Assembly (NCBI RefSeq): GCF_000485595.1
Contig: NW_014577066.1
Location: 298,648-331,916, forward strand
Length of the DNA: 33,269 bases
Source of the DNA: Priapulus caudatus
Lineage: Eukaryota; Priapulida; Priapulimorpha; Priapulimorphida; Priapulidae
Direction of reading: 5' to 3'
Within the stretch, counting starts at the first letter, position 1. The number at the start of each line of letters is the position of its first letter. Below, piece after piece: positions 20,555-32,821 of this stretch. The notes beneath the pieces are model-generated. The model did not search any database and had not been told where the DNA came from. It was given only the letters and a program-made list of their open reading frames with translations. The position numbers and the translations under genes were made by a program.

Positions 20555-23500
20555 GTTGTGTACACAGCATCTATGCAGTGCAAATGAAGAGGTGGCAGAA
20601 CATTCACAAGAAATTGTGATACCTGACAGAATAGAGAGGTAGGTATACAACATTCTGAACAATGTATGTATTTCTCCATTGGGTTTAATTTGCATTATTG
20701 AAACTTTTTGGAAATATTTGTTATTTGGTGTTACATCATACATAGCTACTATTGCTGCACATATAGACTAGCTTATAGCGAAGTAACACAGTCATTTCTA
20801 TGGATGTATTAATGAATTGTTTGGTAAGTTGGATCTAGGTATTGCTCATAGTTTAGCAGTAATACTAATAGTTGTAGTTGAAATATTTGTATTATATTTG
20901 GATTTCAGAGGTCCTACTGATATTTTGAGAGCGCTCGCATCAACAGTTGCAAGAGTGAGTATATCTATAGGTGTTAGTCATTCAAATTATCGTAAATATA
21001 ATGAATGTCTCACCAATTTTACTCGTTGCTATGCCATTACCTACGTGTCGTTCAAGATTGTTCTGCAATGACTTTACTACATTCACAGGACCAGACAGCG
21101 GCTCACTACAAGTATCACGATGACCCCTTCTTTATACCTACCAGTAACATCGCCAAGGTAAGAATTGATGTGTTTTATTTGCTCAATGTTGCATAATGGT
21201 ATGTTGAGTTTTGAATGCAAGTGGAATTCATTCCATCAATCCCACACACAGCGACTACACCGGCGTAGTGGTTACTGCATAGCATTTCTGACAGTGTAAT
21301 ATTTTCTACGCAGCGGTCATACGCTTTGTCGAAAGAATCGGGCAGAAAAGCCGCCCACTGGATATCCAACCAGTACCCAGAACTGTTTGAAGGAATCAAC
21401 CCAGCAGATCCACAGATACCGGTACAAAACTTTATACTATCTAAAATTGCCTATTGGAAGTGACACAAATGAGAGAAAAAACAACGTGTGCATTTTTAAG
21501 TGACATGAACTTTTAGAAACAGTATTTTTTATTTTTGTGTGTGTGTGTACGTTTGCAACTAACAAAATGCTTGTCAGTATCTTCTGTGTATTATGTGAAC
21601 GAATGATAGAATGTTTAATAGCTGTGAGTGATGGTCACTCTCTGGATACTAAGGTTGACGTATGCAACGCAGGTGCTAATGCCAGACAATCCAAAATACA
21701 AACATGAGGGAGCAACGGAGGAGGCTGTCCTAGAGAGGCTTGACTATGGAAAACCACTAGTTGCTTATCAGACTTATCAGGATTGTCTGGCGGCAGGTAT
21801 TTTTCCCTGAGTCATGGAATATCTTGTCTCATGTAATGTCATTGATATCGACAGCCACTGTGCAGCATCTTAGTATACATACCCTGATTTATTTGTGGGT
21901 GCGGCTGGGTGTGTGTGTGTGTGCCCCTATACGTGTGAGTGTGCGTGTGTGTAATTCACAGTTTTAGTGACATTGCACGTGTGACGTGTAGCCTGGGTAA
22001 CATGCTGTGATGCAGGGGTGAAGCTGAGTGCTGATGCACGAGATCGACTGCTGGCCATCCTCTGCTACTACAACTCCCAGGACCCACCCCTCACCGAGTT
22101 CATCGAGGAGAATTGGTACAAGCGTGCTCGGGAGCGCGGCGTGAGAAAGTCCTGGAAGTAAGTTTTGTTTGCGCTCGACGTAGTGAAACGTGGTCATTAT
22201 CATTGCACAGATTTTTCCGTGTCTGTCGGTATTCATGTTGTCGTGAGCACGCTGTGTGTGTAGTTGTCTTTTATGTCGTGTGCCCAACTTGCACCCAATT
22301 CATGTAGATAAGTGTGTTGTGGGGGCATTCGCATGAATGATTGCATGTCCACATGGATTCCAGCCACCTGTATGTGACGATGTGTGTCGTGTTGTGTCAT
22401 GTTATCGTATATCATATCATATCTTGTGTTATGTGTAATGTCATGTCATGTCGTGTTATGTCCTGTCATGTCATGTTATGTCATGTTTTGTGTCACGTCG
22501 AGTCATGTCGTGCTGGGTTTCTGCACTCGGGCACGCTTCACTCAACACTGAATTCGGTTGGTTGTCACGAATCCCTTTTCTCAATACCAGCTCATTTTCT
22601 CCTCCCTGTATAAGCACAACCAGTTGCTGTAGCAATGCGTTATAGTGCGATGATTACTAGAACCATTGTTGCATTTCCGTTTCAGGGACCAAGGTCCAGC
22701 AGACCAGTTGTTTCAGGACATGGGAGACGAAAGAACCTGCACTTCATACAAGCTAATAATCAGGGGCATGGTCAAGGTATATTAGAAACACTAGGGGGTA
22801 GAAATTAACTGTTGAACACGGGAGTCCAACGGACTCCCTACCCTCAAAAAGAGGTAGTCCGTAGCAAAATGATGGAGCCGCAGTCTGAAGTTCAAAAATT
22901 AAAGATATTAAACAATAACACGTGCTTATTTTGAAAATTCATGCGGTTACACGTCTGCCAATTTTTCTTTGAACATTTGCTGAAAAAAAAATAAAATACT
23001 GTAATTTCGGCGAGGCGTCGGCTCTGGAAGAACTAGTTAGTATATTATGGCAGAATTTTCAGGGAGTCACACGACTCCTGCACAAGCGCGTAAGCCGGGG
23101 GGGGGGTCCTGGGGCCCTAGGCCCCCCCCCAATAAAAATAAAAAGGAATTTTTTTTCTTTCTCTATTTTCTTTTTTTCTTAAAAGCGCGTAGCTGGCCTA
23201 ATCCTGGCCTCATTAAAAAAACGTTAGTCACACAGCATGGTCGGTTAGGTGTCGTTGTAGAGCTGCAGAAGAAATTAGTATTGTCAACAAAACAGCGTCT
23301 AAAATTTGATTAAAGCAACTAGTTTTTTACATTAACTAAAAAAATATTTTAGACCACCAGACCCCCTTCTTACTCGCTCGAGGACCCCCCAATCCAAATT
23401 CCTGGCTACGCCCTTGTCCTGCATATGTCAAATCAGGGAGTCCGGCAGGAAATCGAGGAGTATTTGACTCCGGACTCCCGTTAATTTCGCACCCTGAACA

Positions 23501-26500
23501 CATTGGCAGCTATCACACAATAGCATGATGGTTATTAGAAAGGAAGCTAGTGGGATGGTTATGGTGAAGTGATGACAAATCTGTAGTTTTGCATTTTTAC
23601 TGTGCGCTTTTGGAGGTTATAACATAATTATGTATGGAGTTTGTGTTGTTTTCATGTTTGTTATTATTGGTATGATTCAGTATTACCAAGTGGAAAAGGC
23701 ATATGCACTCTTCAGAGAAATGCAGGATAAAGGTTTTGAAGGTACAATGTAATGTTTATTTTTATAGTATCTTAAACGTATGTGGCATAATGGATTTTTG
23801 ATGTCTGAAATCATTCTATAGCTATTTTTTCAGTTTTATTATTTTGCTGACAGTTGATCTCTCCACGTACAATGCCATACTGAGCATAGCAAACTTCCTG
23901 CGTGAAGGAAACGAACAGAAGTTGCAGCTTGCTAAGGTAAATAATCAGTGTTAATGAAAAAAAGAGTGACAGGGAATATCAATTGGATAATGTTTATATT
24001 TACCTGTGCACAGTATTCCCTCTGAGTTCTTAGGATTCTGAAGGACCTAGTTGTGTGGTGCCCACGTGGCCCAAATGAATAATGTGATCTGATGTGAAAC
24101 TACGTGTTAGCATGGCCTTTAAATCTACACGACGGTGCCTTTTTCTCATCCACGTTGCTGCCCTCTGTAGGACCTGATGCTTCAAATGGAAACTCAAGAT
24201 ATACGGCCGGACCTGACTACGATTAATGCTGTGCTGGAGTTGTTGTCTAAGTTTGGCAATTGGAAGCTGGCGAGGGGTCAGAGTCTCAGCGTGCTGGCTG
24301 AGATGAAACGGCTGGGAATCGGTTAGTAGTGACTTCAGCTATCAAATCCTATACGTGTAATTATTTCGTATCAATGTTATCGTAATCAATATTTCCTATC
24401 AAGTACGTTGTTTCGCTGCTGTTTTGCTGCGTTTGTGTCCAAGACACCAAATCGTTACGCATCGTGGTTAGCTTTGCAAATCTGGCATGAATTTTTTTGT
24501 CTTTAATGGTTTTTGTTTTTGCAGAGCCAAGCTTAGGAAGTTACTATTTCGTGCTAATGACCTGGTGTAAGGACAGTAAGTATGTTATGAATAAGCATTC
24601 TCAAATAGTGTGTAAATCACAAACAACTTCAAAGCCCATAAAGTGGCTTCTTTTCTTCTTTTTCATTCTTTATTTTCTGCTGGGAACATTACCTAACTCC
24701 GTGTGCAAAGTCTCGCTCACCTGCAGATTATGGTTGCACTCTGATACGGTTTACCAAAATCTGTATTAAGATATCGATTTATCTAATATAATATGTAGAG
24801 ACCTAAATCCCTGCAGTGTATTGTTATGCTCTTGTTGTACGGTATGATAATGCTTAGTTGTTCGCATTGTCTGAAGACATTTTCCTTGGAGAGAAAGTAA
24901 AGATTGATTAGATCCTATCGACAGGTAAACGATGGAGTGTTTTCATATTTAGTTGCTCATGCTGAGCTTCGTTCATTCTTCTCATCTGTACAGAGGGCCC
25001 GATCAGTACCATCCTTCATGACATCATGAAGCACATCGACAACAAAGATCTCACCATCCGCCACCTCAGCGACTTGAACTTCTTCGTGGCAGCGATGGAT
25101 GTGGTGAGTGACAGCGCCCATGGTGGCCGGACCCTGTGATGTCCCAGGGGCCCGTCGTCAGAATCATCATAAATTGTTAGGTTATCACCAGTCTGGAAGG
25201 TCATAACCTTGGAAGTGAACTGACGTGCAAAAGCTATGACATTTTGGGCTCACGATGTGATCACGGTTCATGATGTTTGTGACGATGTGCTCCAAATCTT
25301 TCGTTTCCCGGAATCTGTACGAACCCACTTTTTAGACCTACTTCACTAGATTCAATATCGTGACATCAATTCGCCCCTCTCAATACATAGTAAGTAAATT
25401 ACTATCTATAACAATGTTAACAAGTTAGTAAGATAATGGGATGTTCACGTGTGTGTAATCTAAGGTAACATTAACGTGTTTTGCTGGTCAGAGTGGCTTT
25501 CTCGTGTGATCGTGATTCGGTATGTGTTGCGAAGTGTCGGCACGCGTGTGTTTGCAGTGTCACAGTCACCTGTGTGACATGAGGCTGGCCTACAGGGTGC
25601 ACAGGCTCGTACACCGGGGCAACAACATATTGCTGCTGGGCGATTCCTTCAAGCAGTCCACCTACTAGTGAGTGACACGACAGTAATTTTAACAGAAGCA
25701 ATGCATGCCGAACCACAACCAAATGGTTTTCCTCAGTTTATCAGTGATCAGGTTCAAGTTTATTGTCCACTACAAAGCTTATTGCTCATGGAAAAAGAAA
25801 ATGGCACGTGTAAGCCCAAACAAACATGTGTTTAATATGTCTCTTGTGCAGATCACAGAGTGTTCGTGATAGGCTTGTTAACTTTAACAGTATGCGCTTA
25901 TATAAGCAAGTATGCAGATATTCCCATTGCATGGAATCTTTGGACTGGTTTTGACTTTCTAACGATCTGTTTCACCTGTGTATCTTCTTGCAGCATGCAT
26001 TTCTTCCGGTTACTGTGTGCCACTGAATCTGTTGAGAAGCTGTTTGAATATTATGAAGACTTGGTGCCAAATGTAAGTAAACCTTTGACTCATACATAGG
26101 TTTTGTTGATGCAGGTTTTGTTAGTGTGAAAAGTAAGATGTATTATGGTTTTTTACAATCGTGGGGTATGGTTCGTATGTAGGTGTGCGTTTTGTTTGCG
26201 CCAACAGTAAGACATGGTTGAATTTGTGATTATTGTGGAATATGGTTCATGTGCAGGACAGGTGCAAGATTTGTTTGGGAAAACAGTAAGAGGTTTTCGA
26301 GTTTGTTATAATCGTTTGATGTGGTTCGTATGCAAACATAAATTTTATTTGCGTGGATAGTAAGAAACGTTTGAGTTTGTTATTATCGTGGGGGTTTGGT
26401 TTATATGCAGGTGTACACACCAGAGCCTAGTGTCATGATGGACGTCATCAGGAACCTCGATGCAAACAGTGCCCTCGAGCACCTGCCTAGAGTCTGGTCG

Positions 26501-28308
26501 GGTATGCGTCGTCACCTCAGAGAATTAATTACAGCAATACCGAGTTATCGTTACCCAGGATGTTACTGTACTCATGTCCACGTGCAAATGTCTAAAAGAT
26601 GCGTTGGAGCTAATCTCTGCGCAACACGAAGAGGATTGGATTTACCACAAAACGCATGTGGAAACAACCCCTGTGGTTGCTATCAGGAGCACATTGCACC
26701 CCTAGTAAATGTTAGATTTTTCAACGAATATGAATACAATATGAATGAATGTATTGTACGTGTAAAATGTTGTATGCAGTTGCGTAAATTGGTCACGCTC
26801 TACGGATATGACAGTGTTCCATGTAGAGTAAGCATTTCACGGTACGAGTGCTTTGTGTGTAAATTGTTGTATGCAATTGTTACCTGCATTGCTCAAACCT
26901 TACAGATATGATCATGTTTGACATGACGCAGCGAGAGATGCTTCTGACAGAGCTGTTGCACGTCATGGGACGGGAGAAACTCGACGATACCCAGGTAAGC
27001 GCGAGGGGGGTCGTCACAGCTGTGATTAAATAGATTCTATCATAAAGAAGGAAAGGAAATCAAGGAAATAAATATTGTGTCTTGGTTCTTTTAGTTGATG
27101 GAGAGGTTTGGCTTCATAGCATGGGACATCAAGACAAGAATTGATGCAAAGCTGTCAGATCGAACGTACAAATCACCAACTCAGTGAGTTGATATTTATT
27201 CATCTATCAACTAAAGACGCTCAGTGCAGATTACTGTAAAATTCTCGTATGTCCGTGATGTTACTGGTGTAGCTGCTAGCTTTTTATTTTCTACATATAT
27301 GAAATAAAATGATATTTTTCAAATGAGTGGAAATTCATTGACTTAACAAAGTGGTGAATCATGCATGCACATATTCTATGCCTCTCTATGCTTCTTTTGT
27401 GTGTTGCTACATAAATTTGTACATAGAGAATGCTTAAATAGAGCATGCTTCATAAAATTAAGTGTTACACATGAAACAATGTGAAAATAAATTTCCATTG
27501 TAAACGAATTACACTCTAACACTGCACCTGCCAGGTGGACAGGGGAGATGGTTGGTGACGTCATCGTCGTCTGCCTGCGGGCGGCCATGTTTGAGCAGGC
27601 GTGGGAGATGTTAGAAGCACTGGAGCGACAGGAGCACAACATACTGGGCTTCCCCAGCGAGCGCGTCATGCAGGAACTCGTGGAGGCCTGCATAGAGCAT
27701 GCAGACTCGCGCAGGGCTGTGGTGAGTGTGGCAACCCCACAAGCATTTTCACTCTCATTACAGATGCCATTTCTCACACATCACATTCTGCATACACTGG
27801 ACTACAGGCAAGCGGGTGAAATCAAATCCCAGCATTTAAGTCTGTAATGATCTTTTTCATTCACATATTTTTTTTGATAAAAACCTATTTTTGTTTGTAT
27901 AATTCGATTCATTAGTACTCTTGTTTTGATGTTGCAGAAGTGCATAACGGTGAGCTCAGAAATAGGGTATCCAGAAACTCCCAACTTTGCTCGCCAGGTG
28001 GCGTGCAAGCTAAAGCTGACGGATTCAGAAAGGTACGTCAGGATGACTTGGCTTTGTCGCAATTTTATCGCAATAGAGAAATTTAAAGATTTGAATCACG
28101 AAAGCAATTTATGTTAGTTCTCTCTAGTGTAGCTTAACATTGTTAATATGTTGCACTATTAGTATTATTCATTATTTTACTTCTTTCAAATTGCAGGTCG
28201 TTTCCCCTGCAAATGTTATCCGTATAGTTGATGGTATTCTTCTTTTATTACAGAGCTCAAATGATAGATATTGTTGGATCAGACGCCCTGGAGTCTGCAT
28301 CAGTATGA
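20555..28308 (+). CDS. PTCD3: PTCD3 (mitochondrial small-subunit protein mS39), 20 exons, first exon not found
   Basis: This PPR protein of the mitochondrial ribosome small subunit helps mRNA engage the ribosome. Exons: 20555-20638, 20909-20954, 21089-21157, 21314-21421, 21673-21796, 22016-22157, 22686-22776, 23681-23741, 23854-23936, 24171-24321, 24525-24575, 24994-25103, 25558-25667, 25994-26072, 26411-26501, 26906-26994, 27095-27183, 27535-27721, 27938-28032 and 28254-28308 (TGA). All junctions are GT-AG and phases fit exactly, giving 637 residues. Landmarks: LRALASTVAR, DQTAAHYKYHDDPFFIP, LSKESGRKAA, LLAILCYYN, SYKLIIRGMVK then YYQVEKAYALFREMQ (PPR), IRPDLTTINAVLELL (PPR), IEPSLGSYYFVL, LFEYYEDLVPNVY and FEQAWEMLEAL. 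The order matches human PTCD3 (about 689 residues). The missing N terminus (about 30-50 residues, presumably a mitochondrial targeting peptide) must lie upstream of 20555; exon 20555 enters in phase 1. Confidence 0.95.
21535..21549. repeat. (TG)n microsatellite in a PTCD3 intron
   Basis: A short run of TG dinucleotides lies at 21535-21549. A second run of TG with interruptions lies at 21909-21952 in the next intron. Confidence 0.85.
22400..22512. repeat. (TCATG)n-like pentanucleotide repeat in a PTCD3 intron
   Basis: About 110 bases are built from imperfect TCATG/TCGTG/TTATG pentamers and start as ATCATATCATATC. It lies inside the intron between exons 22157 and 22686. Confidence 0.85.
22792..23496 (-). 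mobile_element. MITE family with 5-bp target duplication, copy 2, with nested insert
   Basis: This is the inverted copy of the element at 20043-20393. It starts TAGGGGGTAGAAATTAAC and ends GTTAATTTCGCACCCTG, flanked by AACAC at 22787-22791 and 23497-23501. It begins 15 bases after the donor of PTCD3 exon 22686-22776. It accounts for most of this 904-bp intron; without it the intron would be about 194 bp, like several of its neighbours. It is split by the insert at 23083-23416. Confidence 0.9.
23083..23416. mobile_element. second-level MITE inserted in copy 2
   Basis: The ends CAAGCGCGTAAGCCGG and CCTGGCTACGCCCTTG are imperfect inverted repeats. The flanks repeat TCCTGCA at 23076-23082 and 23417-23423. 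Copy 1 of the host MITE reads through this point without the insert, which confirms both boundaries. The interior has G- and C-runs (GGGGGGGGGG at 23097-23106, CCCCCCCCC near 23121) and T-rich DNA. It is non-coding. Confidence 0.88.
26108..26410 (+). repeat. tandem repeat of about 75 bp containing splice-site-like motifs
   Basis: Four to five imperfect units occur in the intron before PTCD3 exon 26411-26501. Repeated landmarks are TGGTTCGTATGCAG-like (ending 26114, 26182, 26256, 26334 and, as the real acceptor, 26410) and AGTAAGA-like (26132, 26206, 26285, 26359). The real acceptor is the last member of the array. Confidence 0.8.
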
Positions 28309-30082
28309 CCATCGGCATGAGGCCTGATGCTGCTAGCACTGTGTTACATCATAGGACATAGCTCCACATTAAAAGCCAACAGTTTAATCGTTTACACCTG
28401 CCATCGTCCGCAAGACACTCCAAAACGTCCACGGAAAAAGTGGTGCCATCTATAGCATAGCCATACACGAAGGCCTGTCTTAATCCCGGTCTTTGTTTCT
28501 TCCGGTCTTAATCCCGGTCTGATATTATCTATGTTGTAAGTCACGTGAACTTATTGGCAACAGATCGTGGTAGGAGTAGTTGGTTATGTCAGCAAATTAA
28601 TGAAAGGGAAAAGAAAATTGGGTTTATGGCCTGGTTTTGCTCATGACTTCACATGCTCGTGTAGTAAGTCAGCTTAATTGATTGTTGCAGTAAAGAGTTC
28701 AGTTTGAATTGGTTCGAGGCACTTGAACTACTTTTCTGAGATTCTTCAGTAACGATTACACCGATGAAGTTGGAGGTGGCACGGTAGTGATGAATGTCGG
28801 TTAAAAATTGGTCGTTTTAATGTCACAATTACAGAAATAAGTTGTCTGATGTCGCAGTTCTACACACTGCTAACTGTTAAACGATTAGGTAGGGCATGGC
28901 AATAAGCTTTGGTGATCCCCAAGCATTTCAGACATGTCAGGTGCTGCCACCTCATACCTGTACTAGTAACTAGTCTTTATTGTACTGTGTCGGTGAAGCT
29001 GAGAATTGTGAAGAAAACAAAAATTTGCGTCATTGTAATTTCATAAAATATTATATTCATGTAATATGAGCGTTGTTCATATACTGAACACTGTAGATGT
29101 ATCAATAAGGCCATCATAAACCTTGTCACCATTTTCTTACTAATTATGGCTTGGTATTTGTTGTAATTTTATTACAGACTTGGTAGTATTCTGATACACA
29201 TACACACGTGTACACAATAACTAAAGAAACAAGATCTGCCATTCAGAGGTGATATCAAGCACTCCCACTTTGGCCCAGAATTCCACCCGCCGATGAGAGA
29301 AAGGGCCTGCGCAGGCCATTTTAATGGTCAGTTCACAGCATTTAGCAACGCTTTGAGGGGGTACACACACACAGACGCACACACACATACATCAGTATTT
29401 CACGTATGGTCTGCTGGAAATTACACGAACTCCCTGTACCTGAAAATGCCAGATCCTCTTCCTTTAAAATATATTTTATAAGAAAAATATGAAAACCGAA
29501 ATGAAGCATTACATAAGCTATAAGGTCTGTAGCAGAGAGGACTGTACTAGCTGTGATAGGTCTACACTGAGCTGATAGAAACTAGACTGTTACAGCATAC
29601 GGTCACACATTTCCCAATAAAATCACAGTCACAGCTGTAAGGAACCTGTAATGTCTGCTAAAAATATATCAATCTTCAAACAGAAAACTGTAACAGGCGT
29701 TGCCCAATAAAACAATTTTCAGTAAAACCAATACAGTGCATATACTGTGCACTAGAATGATTAACGACAAATATCATATGACGATAAAATATAATGCATA
29801 TTAATTATGCTCATATATAGCGCACATCTAAAATTCTTTAACTCATAACAGCAATATTTCTGTCTGATATGACATAACAAAGAGGGTCTAGTGGATTTGT
29901 TTAAACAGCTTACTCGTTGCCATGACAAGTAAGGGGAATCACATAATCATAATGTGTCCATAATGACTCATGTGACATTCACGCTTCATTATGACATCTT
30001 CAGGGAAGCTTTCAAGGCAAATATTGATTAGCAAGAACCTACGAAATATACTTAAATAATATATTTAGACATACGTTGGTTC
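28309..30082. other. 3' flank of PTCD3, no further gene seen
   Basis: An ATTAAA at 28368-28373, 60 bases after the stop, is a possible polyadenylation signal; AATAAA also occurs twice between 29617 and 29712. A (CA)n run lies at 29362-29390. No homology-bearing open frame was found. Confidence 0.5.
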
Positions 30083-30505
30083 TAGGGCTGTAACGATCCA
30101 CCGAAATCGAATCGAATCGAATCGAGATTCTCTTCCTTCGATCCGATCCTCGATATTTTTCCCCGTATTTTCGATTCCACTTCGATACCACTTTTTCCCT
30201 CCAATAGATGGCGGCACTACGCTATATACTGTGGAGTGTTACCAGAGCATATAAATCACTGATTTATATGCTCTGGTGTTACTCACCAATGTTACTCAGC
30301 GACTGTGCAGTGTATATATACTCTTTAGACTGTAGTCTATTCACCATTTAGTATTCATTGGCAATTTCTAATAATTTATTATTGCAAAATAATGAAAATA
30401 TGATAACATTTCAATATTTTGGGAATCGAATCAAAGGAATCGAATTGAGAGGCTAATATCGAGAACCGGATGGAATCGAGAGGCTTGTGCATCGTTACAG
30501 CCCTA
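30083..30505. mobile_element. hAT-type MITE with perfect 8-bp target duplication
   Basis: The terminal inverted repeats TAGGGCTGTAACGAT and ATCGTTACAGCCCTA are exact over 15 bases. The flanks repeat GTTGGTTC at 30075-30082 and 30506-30513. Subterminal CGAATCGAAT repeats appear at both sides in opposite orientation. At 423 bp with no open frame it is non-autonomous. A 33-bp palindrome is nested in it. Confidence 0.95.
30243..30275. mobile_element. 33-bp palindromic micro-element, copy B
   Basis: The arms CAGAGCATATAAATCA and TGATTTATATGCTCTG are perfect reverse complements around one central C. It is flanked by the exact direct repeat GTGTTAC at 30236-30242 and 30276-30282. It lies inside the hAT MITE. 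The arms match copy A at 5953-5988 except for one base. Confidence 0.65.
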
Positions 30506-31301
30506 GTTGGTTCACAGCATTAGTTATAGACTAGTAAAAATTGCAATAAACATGGTGAATTTACAGGAATGCATAAAGAAATTAACCGTGTATTTGTCCA
30601 ATTACGACAATTCATAACTACGTCTCTGGAAAACCAAACTGAACGTCTTTGCAACACTGAAACGTGTCTTTGGTAAACTGCAAGTCTTTGGAAAACTGAA
30701 TACATGATTTTCAACAATGTAGCAATTAAATTTCAGCCAGTATAAGAAGAGCTATAACACACGATCGACTAGAGTGCGATTCTGACATATCTTGGCAAAG
30801 TGGGACCCACTCACTGGTGCTTTATCATAAAAAATATCAAAGTGAGCAGCACGGACAGGGTAAATATAACGAAATAGCAATATGGCTATCAATTACCTAC
30901 ATTCAATCAATCAATAAAAATACAATAAAATAATGGCTTCATTACTTTAAAAGAGATCCCCATTACTAGTACTTGACTTTAAAACACATATAAATATCCA
31001 CGTACAGTTTGAAAATAATAAAGAAGTAAATAGATTTACCTTGTAAGAAACCACAAAGAACAAAATTCAAAAATAAAATCTTTGGCATCGTTTTGGCTCT
31101 AGCATAATGAGATCGTCAGTGAGAAAGGGGACACAAAGTTATATATGTTGGGTGAAGCTAAAGCTATGAGCTGGTGTATAAACCAGCCCCAGTCCTTTTT
31201 ATAGACCATGCACGACGAACAGTGCATGCTATCGTATAGGGAAAACTCTACACCTCACCATATACATTATTGTAATTGAATTATATATTATATTTAATAT
31301 G
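30506..31301. other. AT-rich intergenic, nothing recognised
   Basis: Between the hAT MITE and the inverted repeat there is AT-rich DNA with AATAAA-like runs (30900-31080) and only short open frames without family resemblance. Confidence 0.5.
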
Positions 31302-31945
31302 TATTATCAGAAGTAGATAATAGGGAAGGAGTGTGACTTCAATAAACAAGGGAAATTCGTCATTTACTAGCCTTCGAATACCTACGATTTACTACGCGTA
31401 ACTCAACCAACCAAAATCGTTTTCTCGTATACACCCGCAATCCGGAGATACAGACTAAAACGTACGACACGATTCTCCATTCTGTTGCCAGCAAGAGAAG
31501 CTGGAGCTGCTGCTGATTGCGGTGGGCGTGCGTGCGTGAGGGGCATACCAGCTGTAAATAGGCCATAGCTCGCCGAGTGTTGCGTCGATGTCCAATCTCC
31601 CAGCGAGCCACACCGCATCGCCGAGGGCACAAGAGTGTGCAAGAGTCGTTAGTAGCTGCCTTTTGTTTCAAGTTAGGCGGGTTATACATTCGGTTTGCTG
31701 GCAACAGAATGGAGAATCATGTCGTACGTTTTAGTCTGTATCTCCGGATTGCGGGTGTATACGAGGAAACGATTTTGCACGATGCTAGGAGAATGTACTG
31801 TGTACGATTTGAGCTCAAGTTGGTTGAGTTACGTGTAGTAAATCGTAGGTATTCTAAGGCTAGTAAATGACGAATTTCCCTTGTTTATTGAAGTCACACT
31901 TCTTCCCTATTATCTACTTCTGGTATTATGTATATTGTACATATT
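31302..31945. repeat. large inverted repeat, arms of about 190-230 bp
   Basis: The left arm 31302-31494 and right arm 31694-31945 pair with high identity: AGAAGTAGATAATAGGGAAG with its complement near 31907-31926, CAATAAACAAGGGAAATTCG with the complement near 31870-31890, and CTCCGGATTGCGGGTGTATA with the complement of 31426-31445. The right arm has about 43 extra bases near 31777-31819. The loop is about 200 bases, GC-richer and without a gene. Open frames on both strands are mirror products. No target duplication was found. Confidence 0.9.
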
Positions 31946-32821
31946 ACGATTATGCATATTGTATTATAATGCAATTTTCTGCATGGTGCCTGGGGATATA
32001 AAACAGACTATCTTCATCACACTCGGCCATTTTGATTTCGATTTGTAAACCAGCTGCTATTAAATACAATGCCAGCAGCTAGGTGCCTTAATCAACATAA
32101 TGCATCCTCAAAAAGATAGTGCACATCTTCTAGTTTGAACTTATCTGCTCTGCGCCTTTCGACGAGTCATGAATCTCTCATTCTGCCGTGCATGGCATCG
32201 GCGGCATTGGCACGCGTGGTTATCGTCTGTTGCCATGACAACACCTTGCCACACACGCTCATCACAGTGTCATCACGTGCGGATGCCTCTGCAAGACAAG
32301 ACATCGTGTAGACAGATAAGCCATAAACTATAGATAGATAAACATCAACATGGCAGCTGTTCGACCCCACCCCAGCATGGCTACGACGCACAAGTGAAGG
32401 TCGAATGGATCAGACACGGAAAATGTGAGCTTGCCACGCCTTGCAGTCACCGTGTCACGAGTGGTCGTGGAACCCACAGCCACGTGTCATCTGCATGTGC
32501 CTGCGGCGACCCCTGCGTGCCAACTCGCAAATAGGCGTGCTGGGGAAGCTGACATAATCTTACGGTCCCAATACAATCGACGGGCACTTCCGTGATGTGT
32601 TGTCACGTACCAGTTGCCAGCGCAAGGCCTGGATCCACCCTTGAGCCTCTGCACCCGTTGATGCATACATGAAGAAAGTCCTCCATGGAAACACCAACCT
32701 GATAACATAATGAAGGTGGCCAATGAATTCGTCTGGCACAAGTGAACCTTTATATAACAACAGCGAGAGAGCAACAGTAAGCTGAGGATGACGAATTACC
32801 TCATGCCCCGCCTGAGTGAAT
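31946..32821. other. intergenic, nothing recognised
   Basis: This is moderately GC-rich DNA between the inverted repeat and the terminal minisatellite. Short minus-strand open frames at 32167-32391 and 32487-32874 have no recognised family and no splice context that I could confirm. Confidence 0.45.

Noticed and set aside
23047-23313. 88-codon plus open frame
   Set aside because: It runs across the boundary of two nested MITEs and has a Gly/Pro and Phe run from homopolymers; not a gene.
26396-26911. 171-codon plus open frame as an independent Cys-rich protein
   Set aside because: It is PTCD3 exon 26411-26501 read through a stop-free intron; kept only as an intron-retention question.
31360-31870. 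Opposite-strand open frames of 97-114 codons sharing a peptide
   Set aside because: They are mirror products of the inverted-repeat arms, not a bidirectional gene pair.
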